DNA of 64,000 nucleotides from JAEUMY01 sp033764435 (lineage in GTDB: Bacteria > Pseudomonadota > Gammaproteobacteria > Burkholderiales > Usitatibacteraceae), in the NCBI GenBank assembly GCA_033764435.1, contig JANRIX010000011.1, positions 24,388-88,387 on the forward strand. The letters run 5' to 3'. The notes beneath the pieces are model-generated. The model was given only the letters and a program-made list of their open reading frames with translations. It searched no databases and was not told the DNA's origin. Of this stretch, positions 42,541 through 54,029 are shown piece by piece. A program made the translations under genes and the position numbers. Numbering within the stretch: position 1 is the first letter of the stretch; every line of letters begins with the position of its first letter.

Positions 42541-42882
42541 CTACTTGCCACTTGCCTTTGCACGGTTCTCCTGGTTTTCACAGGGCTCCATGAAGAGCGC
42601 GGCATCCCACCCCGTGGTGGTCATGATCCGGCACATCTTCGTGGGGGCGGACGTAGGCGCTTTGGGATCGCAAGGCACTTGCCACTGCCGGTCAAAGGAC
42701 GGCGGGTTGAAGAGGAAGCAGACCTTCTGTGGTCCCGTGCTAGGCGATGCCGCAGCGCGCTCTCGCATCGCTTTGGCTGCCGAGTCTTCCAGCGGGAAGT
42801 TGTCATAGGGACCTGCCAAAGCAGGCGTTGCCAGGACGAGTCCTGTCAGGGCCGCAATCACGGCCAACTTTGCGTGTTTCAT
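42541..42882 (-). CDS. Small secreted protein of the czc operon
   Basis: A 113-residue protein with a clear signal peptide (MKHAKLAVIAALTGLVLATPALA). The mature part has paired cysteines (KVCFLFN, VPCDPK, MCRIMTTTGW, EPCENQ) that suit disulfides or metal binding. Function unknown; periplasmic metal buffering is possible from the context. It starts inside the end of the preceding gene. Confidence 0.65.
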   Translation of the reverse strand: MKHAKLAVIAALTGLVLATPALAGPYDNFPLEDSAAKAMRERAAASPSTGPQKVCFLFNPPSFDRQWQVPCDPKAPTSAPTKMCRIMTTTGWDAALFMEPCENQENRAKASGK

Positions 42883-43330
42883 GTGTCACTCCTTGATGAA
42901 TGGAAATCAAAGAGGTGACAGCGTCCTTCAACTGGCCTGTCCAGCTGTTCGCCCGCTGCCACCCTGCGATGGTTTGCACGGTGGACTTGGGAGGTGGCTC
43001 GGGGACTTCCGTTGTTCGGGTCGAATAGGCATTGCTGGACGGGGCCTGCCATGTCCCCGCGACAGGTGGCGGCAATGACAGCTGCGCAGGCGCCTCTGAC
43101 CATGTGCCCGCGCAAGGGCATGTCCTGAAAACATCACAGAGCCTTTCGACAAGCGTTTCGTCATCGCTTGCTTCTTCGGTTTGATGAGCGACCGCAACGA
43201 CCGCGTGCGGACCCGCCGCCACATTCACTGTGGCGGCGTGCACGTGCTGTCTGACCAGTGCGGATGCCGTGATATTCAGCATCAACGCAAAGAGCAGTAG
43301 CAGGCTGATCAGTCGTTGCGGGAGTCGCAC
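42803..43330 (-). CDS. CzcI-like membrane/periplasmic protein, possibly frameshifted at its end
   Basis: A 175-residue frame from GTG at 43330. The N-terminus is a signal or membrane anchor (MRLPQRLISLLLLFALMLNITASAL) followed by RQHVHAATVNVAAGPHAVVAVAH, a His-bearing pattern like small CzcI-type accessory proteins. The final 27 codons overlap the next gene by 80 nt, more than neighbours here do, and the last part (THETRKVGRDCGPDRTR) looks like out-of-frame translation. A small frameshift near 42900 is possible. Confidence 0.5.
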   Translation of the reverse strand: MRLPQRLISLLLLFALMLNITASALVRQHVHAATVNVAAGPHAVVAVAHQTEEASDDETLVERLCDVFRTCPCAGTWSEAPAQLSLPPPVAGTWQAPSSNAYSTRTTEVPEPPPKSTVQTIAGWQRANSWTGQLKDAVTSLISIHQGVTHETRKVGRDCGPDRTRPGNACFGRSL

Positions 43331-43369
43331 GTCAAAGGCTCACAAGGCTTGGGAGGATTCCTGACGGCC

Positions 43370-43762
43370 TTACTTCAGGTTGAAGCGGATACTCTGGGCG
43401 GGCTTGCCGGCCAGGGTCACGACCGCGACAGCCTTCGTTCCTTTTTCCACCTTGAAGCTGCCCTTGGCCTCCAGCTTGTTGCCGCCGGCGGGGCTGAGTG
43501 TGGCTTCCGTCTTCTCGGCGCCGTTCAGCAGCGTGACCTTGGCTGTGGCGCCCTTGGTGTCGACATCCTTCCCGTGGTCATCCACATAGATGGTCAGGCT
43601 GTCAGCCTTGGCAACCAGTTCGTACGCGATCTCCTTCACCTCCTGCACCACGCCGCCGTGCTTCGGCTTATGGCTGTCGCCGTGTTCATGCTTGCCGGCG
43701 GCAAGGGTGGCGAACGAGGCGGTTGCGAGCACTGCGGCGAACAACATGGAAACGAACTTCAT
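43370..43762 (-). CDS. Periplasmic protein of the czc operon
   Basis: A 130-residue protein with a signal peptide (MKFVSMLFAAVLATASFATLAAG), then a His-rich KHEHGDSHKPKHGGVV that can bind metal, and a beta-sandwich-like rest (LTIYVDDHGKDVDTKGATAKVTLLNGAEKTEATL). Similar small HGG-V proteins commonly accompany czc/cus pumps. It probably handles metal in the periplasm for the adjacent RND pump. Confidence 0.7.
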   Translation of the reverse strand: MKFVSMLFAAVLATASFATLAAGKHEHGDSHKPKHGGVVQEVKEIAYELVAKADSLTIYVDDHGKDVDTKGATAKVTLLNGAEKTEATLSPAGGNKLEAKGSFKVEKGTKAVAVVTLAGKPAQSIRFNLK

Positions 43763-43807
43763 GGCATTTCTCCTTTTCTAGGTTTCAACAAACAACATCA
43801 ATGGTTT

Positions 43808-46927
<3,120 letters not shown>

Positions 46928-46976
46928 CAGCGTGGCCCTCCATCAGGTGCGAAGAAGTAGCAATTCATGGCGGGCC

Positions 46977-48119
46977 TCAGCGCACTTGATTGAGCAAGGC
47001 AGCGCCTTGCACTACAACGCGGGCACCATCGGCCAGACCATCCAGCACGGCCACATTGGCGCCATCCAACGCCGCCCAGCGGATCGTGCGGGGCTCGAAG
47101 CGCTCAGCGCTGGTATGGGTCCAGACGATGTCCTGGTTGCTCGGATTCTTGAGGACGGCTGAGGCAGGGACCGCATGTCCCTTGAGCTTGGTGCGGGTCT
47201 TCGCCAGTACCTTTAGCGGCTGACCGACGGCCAGTTCAACCGGCTTGTTTCCCTCGGTGCGGAAGACGATCGGCAATGCACCATCGCGCAATGCAGTACC
47301 GGACCCCATGAAGCGGAGCGGGATGCTTTGCCCAGGTGCGCCAGAGGCACTTGCGGACTCGATGTTGGCTGAAAGTGCCATGTCAAATCCGGATGCCTCA
47401 ATTTGCAGGCGTGCAGGGTCCACGATCTCAAACAAGAGTTCACGAGGCTCCACGACCTGACCGGCCACCACGCTGGCAGCCGCAATGACACCGGCAACGG
47501 GTGCCACCAACGGTTCGCGAGCGACATAGCTGCCGCCACCCGATGAGAGTCGTTCCGTCAGGCTTTGCACTTCGATCCGGACGGACTCAATTTCACGCTG
47601 AGGCACGACGCCGTCCAGTTGTTCAAGCCTGGCCAGCTTCCGCTTGGCCTGCTCCAAGTTGACCTTGAGCTCAGGGGTGGCGGACTCGGCAGCGCGGACA
47701 TAAGCCAATACCTCTCCCTTGGCGACCTTAGCGCCCAAGGACGGAAGACCCTTGGGGCCGGGTTCAATGCGGCCCGAAACGGTGGGTTGCACCTTGCCGC
47801 CGGCATTCGGATCTGCCACGACGCGTGCAGTCAGTTCAACGACCTTGGGGAGCTCCTCCGCCTTGACGATGATGGTGCGGACCTGCAGCTGACGCTGTGC
47901 GGACTTGGGCAGAAACACGCTGCCGTCCGGCTGGCGCTTGGGAGAATTGCCACCGGCAACCGGTGCGGCATCGCCATGGTCGTGCCCGGGCCCAGCGTGG
48001 GCAACGGGTGCCACGATCACTGCGGAAACCAGGAGGGACAACAGTGCTGCGGCAAGCACACCGGGACGTGCTGCACCGGCTGACCTGCCCACTTTCAATA
48101 TCGATGAATGGAATCTCAT
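46977..48119 (-). CDS. czcB: CzcB-type periplasmic adaptor
   Basis: A 380-residue membrane-fusion protein. A signal sequence precedes a His-rich AGPGHDHGDAAPVAGG, followed by a lipoyl-like domain (VSGRIEPGPKGLPSLGAKVAKGEVLAYV), a helical hairpin (VNLEQAKRKLARLEQLDG ... REIESVRIEVQSLTERL), the returning lipoyl half (APVAGVIAAASVVAGQVVEP) and beta-barrel domains. It links the RND pump to the outer-membrane channel. The start lies 3 bp after the preceding stop. Confidence 0.92.
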   Translation of the reverse strand: MRFHSSILKVGRSAGAARPGVLAAALLSLLVSAVIVAPVAHAGPGHDHGDAAPVAGGNSPKRQPDGSVFLPKSAQRQLQVRTIIVKAEELPKVVELTARVVADPNAGGKVQPTVSGRIEPGPKGLPSLGAKVAKGEVLAYVRAAESATPELKVNLEQAKRKLARLEQLDGVVPQREIESVRIEVQSLTERLSSGGGSYVAREPLVAPVAGVIAAASVVAGQVVEPRELLFEIVDPARLQIEASGFDMALSANIESASASGAPGQSIPLRFMGSGTALRDGALPIVFRTEGNKPVELAVGQPLKVLAKTRTKLKGHAVPASAVLKNPSNQDIVWTHTSAERFEPRTIRWAALDGANVAVLDGLADGARVVVQGAALLNQVR

Positions 48120-48121
48120 GA

Positions 48122-48664
48122 TCAGGCTCCATAGGGCGCCGTGCGACGGCGCCTACTCAAGAAGAAGACGAAGGCAACACCCGCCAGGAGCGCAGCCCCT
48201 GCAGCCCAGATCCACCATGCCGGCGTGGATTTCTTGGCATCCACATGACCGGCTTCCGGATCAGGGATGACGAGATTGCCGGCGAGGATGTCCACCTCAT
48301 CACCCGCCGTGATGGTCAGGCTGATGGGATAGGTGCCGGGCTTGGTGAAGGACAGACCTTCAAAGTCATAGTCGGCATGCTCGGCACTGAATTTGCCGAT
48401 GCCTTTGAACGCGCCGCTTTCAAGTTCTACCTTTGCGTTGGGAATCGGTTCATTGGTGGCAAAACGATCTATCGTTAAAGACAGGCTGCTGCCATTGACC
48501 ACGCCGACAACCTCGAAAAGATCCGAGTGCGTTTCAAAACGGGGAGATGTGGGAGCACCGGATGCTGCAGGGGCAGCATCTCCATGGTCGTGGCCCGGGC
48601 CAGCCATGGCGGGCTGCGCGCCTAGGGCCAAGAGCATCAACATGCAGGAAACAAACAACTTCAT
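48122..48664 (-). CDS. Periplasmic membrane-anchored accessory protein of the czc operon
   Basis: A 180-residue protein: signal peptide, GHDHGDAAPAASG leader matching that of CzcB, an Ig-like beta domain (FEVVGVVNGSSLSLTIDRFATNEPIPNAKVELESG), and a C-terminal membrane helix (PAWWIWAAGAALLAGVAFVFFLS) with a basic end. Its ATG overlaps the czcC stop by 4 nt. It may bind metal and pass it to the adaptor. Shared leaders with CzcB suggest partial duplication. Confidence 0.72.
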   Translation of the reverse strand: MKLFVSCMLMLLALGAQPAMAGPGHDHGDAAPAASGAPTSPRFETHSDLFEVVGVVNGSSLSLTIDRFATNEPIPNAKVELESGAFKGIGKFSAEHADYDFEGLSFTKPGTYPISLTITAGDEVDILAGNLVIPDPEAGHVDAKKSTPAWWIWAAGAALLAGVAFVFFLSRRRRTAPYGA

Positions 48665-49884
48665 GGGAGCAATCCTTTGGCTTGATTGAGGCGGGAGACA
48701 GCACGGCCTTCTTCGAGACGCGCGCGGGATAGAGAGAGCTCGGCATCAAAGCGCTCGGCTTCAGCACGCAGCCGCGTGACGAGATCGATCTCGCCAAGCT
48801 GGAAGGCCTTGGCCAGCCGGGTATGGGTATCGCGTGCCAGAACAGCACGCTGATCCGCCAGGCGCACGATTTCCGATGCCTGCTTTAGGTCGCCTTCAGC
48901 AGAATCAGTGGTCGCTTGAACCCGATCCTTCAGGAGAGCAGCCTGTGCCTCCGCTTCCGCAAGTTCAGCCCCGGCCGCAGCGATACGCGGTGCATTGCGG
49001 GACTTGGTGGGAAATGGAATGCGTACCCCGACGAAGAGCGAAGACTCGAACGCTTCACCAAAGAGTCCCCGTTCGCGCCGTGAGCCCACGGTGAGTTCCG
49101 GCGCGTCCGCAGTGACACGCGTGGCTTCCGAGTAGCGCGCCCGTTGTGCATTGACAGTGAGCTCGGCCAGTGTGATTTCAGCGTGCGATGGGCCGCTCGG
49201 GCTGGCCACTTCGACGTCAGCACCAGGATCGGTCAAACCTGTCATTGCCTGGAACAGCCTCAAGGCACGCCGCAGCTTAGCTTCCTGCTCCAGCCGGGTT
49301 GCATCGGCCTGGTGTGCAGTCGCGCGAGCCTGGTTGAGATCCACCAAAGCCAGATCACCCGCCTTGACACGTCGGTCGACCTCCATGGCTAGCTGCTTGG
49401 CGTCCTCAGCCTTGCGTACAGCCAGATCGCGCTCATTGGTGGCGAGCCTTACGTCCCACCAAAGATCGCGAACTTCACCTGCGACACGCAGACGGGCCGC
49501 TTCGACGCGAGCAAGGTTCAGGGCGCCTTCACTTTCAGCGGTGGCTGTCAGGGCGGCCCGAATGCCCGGTGTCTTGAGCGGCAAGCCCAGGTCAGCCTCC
49601 CATTCGCGTGCACCGCTGTTGCGGTTCATGCGGTCGGTTCGATGGCCGATGGACAGGCTGGGTGAATCGGCGAGCCAGCTTGAGGCGGCATCGCGCTTGG
49701 CGTCCGCTTCAGCTCTGCGCTGGTCGAATGATCGAAGCTCCGGCTGGCGCTGCCAGGCGGCTTCAACGGCTTGCTTGAGCGTGGGCGCCGCCCAAACAGG
49801 GACGATCAAGCCAAGCGGTAGGACCAAAACTCCACATGTGGCGACTTGCCTCATGCGGGATGAAAAATATGAATGCCACTTCAC
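48661..49884 (-). CDS. czcC: CzcC-type TolC-family outer-membrane factor
   Basis: A 407-residue protein with a signal peptide (VLVLPLGLIVPVWA), then two TolC/OEP repeats: LKQAVEAAWQRQPELRSFDQRRAEADAKRDAASSW and, later, RIAAAGAELAEAEAQAALLKDRVQATTDSAEGDLKQA. The long coiled helices and beta strands form the outer-membrane exit duct of the pump. GTG at 49884 is chosen because GAGGAG lies 6 nt before it; ATG ten codons on is weaker. Confidence 0.9.
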   Translation of the reverse strand: MKWHSYFSSRMRQVATCGVLVLPLGLIVPVWAAPTLKQAVEAAWQRQPELRSFDQRRAEADAKRDAASSWLADSPSLSIGHRTDRMNRNSGAREWEADLGLPLKTPGIRAALTATAESEGALNLARVEAARLRVAGEVRDLWWDVRLATNERDLAVRKAEDAKQLAMEVDRRVKAGDLALVDLNQARATAHQADATRLEQEAKLRRALRLFQAMTGLTDPGADVEVASPSGPSHAEITLAELTVNAQRARYSEATRVTADAPELTVGSRRERGLFGEAFESSLFVGVRIPFPTKSRNAPRIAAAGAELAEAEAQAALLKDRVQATTDSAEGDLKQASEIVRLADQRAVLARDTHTRLAKAFQLGEIDLVTRLRAEAERFDAELSLSRARLEEGRAVSRLNQAKGLLP

Positions 49885-49976
49885 GGATTGCTCCTCTGAA
49901 TTGAACAGGGGACAACCCGGCGGGTGCGCGCCTATCGCGCGCGAGGACTATCAGGAAGGAAAGATCCGCCCGCCGG

Positions 49977-50330
49977 TCAAACCGGGGCGGACCATTTCGG
50001 GCGCTCTGGGCGCGTGAGACGTGCGGAAGGAAGGTGCTGGGGAGGAGATTGGGAGACTGGCGCGGTGCCACTCTCGAACTCGCTGAGGACAGAGGCCGTC
50101 AATGAATAACTGTGGGCTAGCTGACACACGCCACAATCAGAATGGCCGCTATCTGCATTGCTGTCATTGTCCGGCTGAGCAGGCGCGGCATGGCTATCGG
50201 CGTGCTCGTGATGCCCGAAATGCGTGCTTTGGGCGACCGGTTCATCCTTGCCGCAATACTCGGCCGCCAGCGCCCAGACAGACTGGAACGGCAGCAAGGC
50301 GAGCAAGAAGAAGGCAAGAAATTTTTTCAT
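49977..50330 (-). CDS. His-rich secreted protein, first gene of the czc operon
   Basis: A 117-residue protein beginning MKKFLAFFLLALLPFQSVWA, a signal peptide. The mature part is rich in His and Cys (HFGHHEHADSHAAP, SGHSDCGVCQLAHSY), the pattern of CzcI/DUF2946-type periplasmic proteins that sense or buffer metals. It is the first gene after the MerR-type promoter at 50413-50443. A longer upstream frame is not supported, since it would run through the promoter. Confidence 0.72.
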   Translation of the reverse strand: MKKFLAFFLLALLPFQSVWALAAEYCGKDEPVAQSTHFGHHEHADSHAAPAQPDNDSNADSGHSDCGVCQLAHSYSLTASVLSEFESGTAPVSQSPPQHLPSARLTRPERPKWSAPV

Positions 50331-50412
50331 GGCGGCTGGGGTTAGTATACAGCATCGGAGCCAGAATGAGTTCCGTCTGAAACGCAAGGCACCAAAGCCA
50401 TAAACTCTTGCC

Positions 50413-50443
50413 ATTTGAAACCCTGGAGTCGCTCCAGGGTCAA
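50413..50443 (-). promoter_or_regulatory. MerR-family-type promoter of the czc operon
   Basis: On the minus strand: -35 TTGACC (50438-50443), a 19-bp spacer, -10 TCAAAT (50413-50418). The perfect dyad ACCCTGGAG/CTCCAGGGT occupies 50420-50440. It shares the ACCCTG outer arm with the cadA promoter, so one regulator may control both. Confidence 0.85.
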
Positions 50444-50533
50444 GCGGGCTTTTTGCATATCGTGAGAATTGGGCAAAAATCAGCCAGACGCTGACAGCGA
50501 GCTTCAAGGTTACTGGTGCAATCTGGCAGATTG

Positions 50534-51121
50534 ATGGCTCCCAGCAAAGGACGCCCGACAGTGACTGCCGAGTCCAAGATCAATCTGAAGAACGAGGTCA
50601 AAGGAATCTGGTGGGCCGGGTTGAAGGCTCTGGTTCTTTGCGCGGTTGCCGCTGCAGCTGGCTACTTTGTACTGCCTCGGTTCATGAGCATGCCCACTAC
50701 GATCTGGGATGCGCTGATCTTTACGCTACGCGTTGATCTCTTCATCCTCCTCTGGGTCGTGATCGGCGTCAGCCTCGTTTCCCATGCCAGAAGGCAATCG
50801 ACCGCAGACATCCGTGGATCGGCTTTCGGCACGCCGAGCGAGTCGATCCGCATCAAGATCGCCTTTCTGGAGAACACGCTGGAACAGGCATTCATGGCCA
50901 TCGGCTCACACCTTGTACTGAGCACGCTGGTGACCGGGGAGTCCTTGTCCTTCATTGTTGTTGCTGTGGCGCTATTCGCTGTCGGCCGCGTCACTTTCTA
51001 CCTTGGATACCCAAATGGGGCTGCGTCCAGGGCCTTCGGAATGTTCACGACCATGATTCCCACGCTGTTCATTGTCGGGTACAGCTTGGTGGCGTTGGCT
51101 AGAAACGGCTTGGCGCCATGA
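50534..51121 (+). CDS. MAPEG-like membrane protein next to the CDF transporter
   Basis: About 195 residues with membrane segments near 30-52, 62-85, 118-150 and 165-190. FLENTLEQAFMAIGSHLVLSTLV and FAVGRVTFYLGYPNGAASRAFGM match the MAPEG pattern. GTG at 50516, ATG at 50534 and GTG at 50561 are possible starts. It overlaps the CDF gene by 4 nt (ATGA), so it belongs to the metal unit, though no metal role is known for it. Confidence 0.7.
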   Translation: MAPSKGRPTVTAESKINLKNEVKGIWWAGLKALVLCAVAAAAGYFVLPRFMSMPTTIWDALIFTLRVDLFILLWVVIGVSLVSHARRQSTADIRGSAFGTPSESIRIKIAFLENTLEQAFMAIGSHLVLSTLVTGESLSFIVVAVALFAVGRVTFYLGYPNGAASRAFGMFTTMIPTLFIVGYSLVALARNGLAP

Positions 51122-51738
51122 CGGGTAGTCACTCTCAGCAGGAAAGCAACGCTGCTCGTGATCGCCGTACGCTTACGCAAGTGTTGCTGATCAACCTTGC
51201 CCAATGCGTAGTCGGCATCGCGGTAGGCGTATGGGCGAGCTCCACTGCGCTACTGGGTTCGGCCTTGGACAACCTGGCTGATGCGGCTGTGTATGGCGTG
51301 AGCCTTTACGCTGTCGGTCGGGCTGCACGCGTCAAGGTACTCGCGGCACGTATTTCGGGGTGGCTGCTCGTTGCGCTGGCTGTGCTGCTGTTGATCGAGG
51401 TTGGCAGGCGCTTTTGGGGTAGTGAAGCGCCGCTTGGCGTAGCGATGATCGTCATGGCAGCCGCCAACGCCGCGGTAAACTTGGTATGTCTGAAACTCTT
51501 GGCACGGCATCGAGGCGGCGACGTCAATTTCAAAGCATCTGCGGTCTTTACCAGCAACGATTCGCTGGTGAATCTGAGCATCGTCGCAAGTGGGATCTTG
51601 GTCATGTGGCTGGGATCAAACGTGCCAGATCTCGTGCTGGGAATTGTTGTTGCCGGCATCGCAGCCATGGGTGGGCGGGAGATCCTGGAAGAAGCACTGA
51701 AAGCGGAACAAGAAAGCGTAAGCACGAAGCGCGAATGA
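51118..51738 (+). CDS. Cation diffusion facilitator (CDF) family transporter, short
   Basis: A 206-residue CDF protein. TM2 carries SALDNLADAAVYG (D-x-x-x-D) and TM5 carries ASAVFTSNDSLVNLSIV, the paired metal site. It is much shorter than typical CDFs (about 300) because the cytoplasmic C-terminal domain is missing; the frame ends soon after TM6 with EILEEALKAEQ. Short CDFs of this kind occur in metal islands and can still transport. Likely exports Zn, Cd, Co or Ni. Confidence 0.85.
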   Translation: MTGSHSQQESNAARDRRTLTQVLLINLAQCVVGIAVGVWASSTALLGSALDNLADAAVYGVSLYAVGRAARVKVLAARISGWLLVALAVLLLIEVGRRFWGSEAPLGVAMIVMAAANAAVNLVCLKLLARHRGGDVNFKASAVFTSNDSLVNLSIVASGILVMWLGSNVPDLVLGIVVAGIAAMGGREILEEALKAEQESVSTKRE

Positions 51739-51764
51739 CCAAGACGCCTCTGGGAGGAATGCGA

Positions 51765-52130
51765 ATGACCCGATATGAAGCCTTCGACCATGAATGGTTG
51801 CTGGCGGAAAAGGCTGCGCTGGCCGAGGATTGGAATCTGGCTGAGAACCACTACTCGCGGGCACACATCCTGGGACAACCGAGGATTAAGCTACATCTAC
51901 GCAGCCATGCAGCACTATTCTCGCTGTATGTTGTGCAGCACCGCTGGCGTGATGCCTGGGGCCAAGCATTGCGGTACATCCTGGTCGTTCCCGGCACGTG
52001 GCTTCACAGGCTACCGGTGGGCAACTCGGGCCTCTCGAATGTCAGCGCATTCAAACCAATGGCGGTTCCCGCCGACCTGTTGCCGTTTGTGGTGGGTAGA
52101 GAGCCAAGAAAGCAGTCCGACAAGCATTGA
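51765..52130 (+). CDS. DUF3703 family protein
   Basis: A 121-residue protein matching DUF3703: AFDHEWLLAEKAALAEDWNLAENHYSRAHILGQPRIKLHLRSHAALF, and PGTWLHRLPVGNSGLSNVSAFKPMAVPADLL near the end. The function is unknown, but the family is usually found with metal transporters. ATG at 51765 follows GGGAGG by 8 nt and is preferred over the ATG at 51735 that overlaps the CDF stop. Confidence 0.82.
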   Translation: MTRYEAFDHEWLLAEKAALAEDWNLAENHYSRAHILGQPRIKLHLRSHAALFSLYVVQHRWRDAWGQALRYILVVPGTWLHRLPVGNSGLSNVSAFKPMAVPADLLPFVVGREPRKQSDKH

Positions 52131-52244
52131 TCAGGGCACAGGCATCTTCCGGCTCGCCAATACTTGTTTGGCTGATTGCCAACAGCACCCTTCGCATTGC
52201 GAATCAAATGAGCTCCGGGCTAAACTCTTTGCTAGGGAGGAAGT

Positions 52245-53114
52245 ATGGGGCAAGACTCAAAAATTGAATGGACTCATCACACTTTCAATCCGTGGTGGGG
52301 CTGCGTGCGGGTATCAAAGGGCTGCAAGTATTGCTACGCCGATACTTGGGCACGACGGGTCGGGCTTGACCTGTGGGGACCAAAAGCCGATCGGCGTTTC
52401 TTTTCCGACGCTCATTGGAAAGAGCCATTGAAATGGAACCGTGAGGCAGAACTGGAAAAGCAGCGACGCCGGGTCTTCTGCGCGTCAATGGCGGACGTGT
52501 TCGAGAATCGGCGCGATCTCGACCCATGGCGCGAACGCCTTTGGCCAATCATTGAAGCGACGCCGATGCTGGATTGGTTGCTGCTGACGAAGCGGCCAGA
52601 GAATATCGCCTCGCTTGCACCTTGGAAAGGTGACTGGCCACAGAATGTGTGGCTCGGCACGACTGCAGAGAATCAGCATTGGGCCGACAAGCGGCTCGAC
52701 ATCTTGATGCAGCACCGCGCAGCGGTGAGATTTGCGTCATGCGAACCGCTCTTGGGTAGCCTGGATCTCAGTCGCTGGCTGGTGAACCCATTTATCGGGC
52801 GCAAGGAACGCCGTGGGCTCAACTGGGTGATTGCTGGTGGAGAGAGCGGCGCAAAAGCGCGGCCGATGGTGCCGTTGTGGGCCCAACAGATTCGTGATGA
52901 CTGCAAAGCCGCGGCGGTACCCTTTCACTTCAAGCAATGGGGTCACTGGGTCCCTGAAGAAATTGCTGGGCCCGGCAAGAAGCAGAAAGTGCAAGTATTC
53001 AATGCCAAAGGTGAGCCCATCACCTTGATCGGCATGGGCAAAAGTGCTGCCGGACGAGCGCTTGATGGAGAATTCTGGGATGGGGTCCCGGACCAGGAAG
53101 CAATTGGCGCATGA
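52245..53114 (+). CDS. DUF5131 (Gp37/Gp68-like, three-Cys-motif) protein
   Basis: A 289-residue protein starting KIEWTHHTFNPWWGCVRVSKGCKYCYADTWA, with three cysteines spaced like a radical-SAM-type or zinc cluster, then VFCASMADVFENRRDLDPWRERLWPIIEATPMLDWLLLTKRPENI and WVIAGGESGAKARPM. Members are known from phages and from bacteria next to a TcmP partner, as here. The biochemical role is unknown. GGGAGGAAGT precedes the ATG. Confidence 0.88.
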   Translation: MGQDSKIEWTHHTFNPWWGCVRVSKGCKYCYADTWARRVGLDLWGPKADRRFFSDAHWKEPLKWNREAELEKQRRRVFCASMADVFENRRDLDPWRERLWPIIEATPMLDWLLLTKRPENIASLAPWKGDWPQNVWLGTTAENQHWADKRLDILMQHRAAVRFASCEPLLGSLDLSRWLVNPFIGRKERRGLNWVIAGGESGAKARPMVPLWAQQIRDDCKAAAVPFHFKQWGHWVPEEIAGPGKKQKVQVFNAKGEPITLIGMGKSAAGRALDGEFWDGVPDQEAIGA

Positions 53115-54004
53115 CTGTTCGCCCGGAGCAGCAGCTTAGCCTGCTAGAGGAATCCGAAGAGCCAGCATTTGTCGATCGTCGCCCGAAGTTCAGGGCATTC
53201 AGTAATCGCGTATGGAGCAAGGCCAAGTCTCAGCTCATCGAGAAGTATCTGTACTACTTTGTCCTGATCACGAGACACGGTACCTACATCGACGGGTTCT
53301 CGGGTCCGCAGTATTCAAACGAACTGGACAAGTGGTCAGCCAAGCGCGTACTCGAAAGCAGGCCACGATGGCTGCGGCATTTTTTTTTCTGCGAATTGAA
53401 CGCAGCAAGTGTCAAAAAGCTGGAACACATGGTGGCGGGCCAGGCGCCCCGAGTCCCCAAGAAGGAACCCAAGCGGGATGTCCGAGTGATCGCCGGTGAC
53501 TTCAATATTCAATACGAGTCGATATTGAATTCCGGTGTCATCCGCGACAAGGAGGCCACTTTCTGCCTGTTGGACCAAAGGACTTTTGAGTGTCATTGGG
53601 CAACGGTGGAGGCAATTGCGAGGCACAAGCCTGCTGGACGAAGAATTGAGTTGCTGTACTTCCTACCCATCAAGTGGCTGAAACGTGCGCTTGCCGCACA
53701 ATCGGACAAAGCCGTCATCGAGCGTTGGTGGGGCCGGAGCGATTGGCACATTTTGCAGGACTGCAGCAACGATGGGATTCGCGAGCAGTTCGTGAAGCGC
53801 TTCGATGAATTGGGGTATGCGCATGTGAGTGCATGGCCCATCTACTCATGGATCTCTGGGCAACAGGTGATGTACTACATGATTCAGGCTACGGATCACC
53901 CGGACGCTCCCAAGATCATGTTCCGCGCCTATAAGCGGGTTGTGACGCCAAATGTCATCGAGCAACTTCCCCTGGGTCTGGAAAGCGTCGAGTTCGAAGA
54001 TTAA
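53111..54004 (+). CDS. tcmP: Three-Cys-motif partner protein TcmP
   Basis: A 297-residue protein of the TcmP family: FVLITRHGTYIDGFSGPQYSNE near the N-terminus (Y-I-D-x-F-x-G-P), FFCELNAASVKKLEHMVAG and a middle FCLLDQRTFECHWATVEAIA. The Rossmann-like outline suggests a methyltransferase-related fold. It overlaps the DUF5131 gene by 4 nt, and the two families are regular partners. Their joint function is not established; a defence or nucleic-acid modification role is often supposed. Confidence 0.85.
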   Translation: MTVRPEQQLSLLEESEEPAFVDRRPKFRAFSNRVWSKAKSQLIEKYLYYFVLITRHGTYIDGFSGPQYSNELDKWSAKRVLESRPRWLRHFFFCELNAASVKKLEHMVAGQAPRVPKKEPKRDVRVIAGDFNIQYESILNSGVIRDKEATFCLLDQRTFECHWATVEAIARHKPAGRRIELLYFLPIKWLKRALAAQSDKAVIERWWGRSDWHILQDCSNDGIREQFVKRFDELGYAHVSAWPIYSWISGQQVMYYMIQATDHPDAPKIMFRAYKRVVTPNVIEQLPLGLESVEFED

Positions 54005-54029
54005 CGTTCTTCCAGCCGCAGCCATTCGG

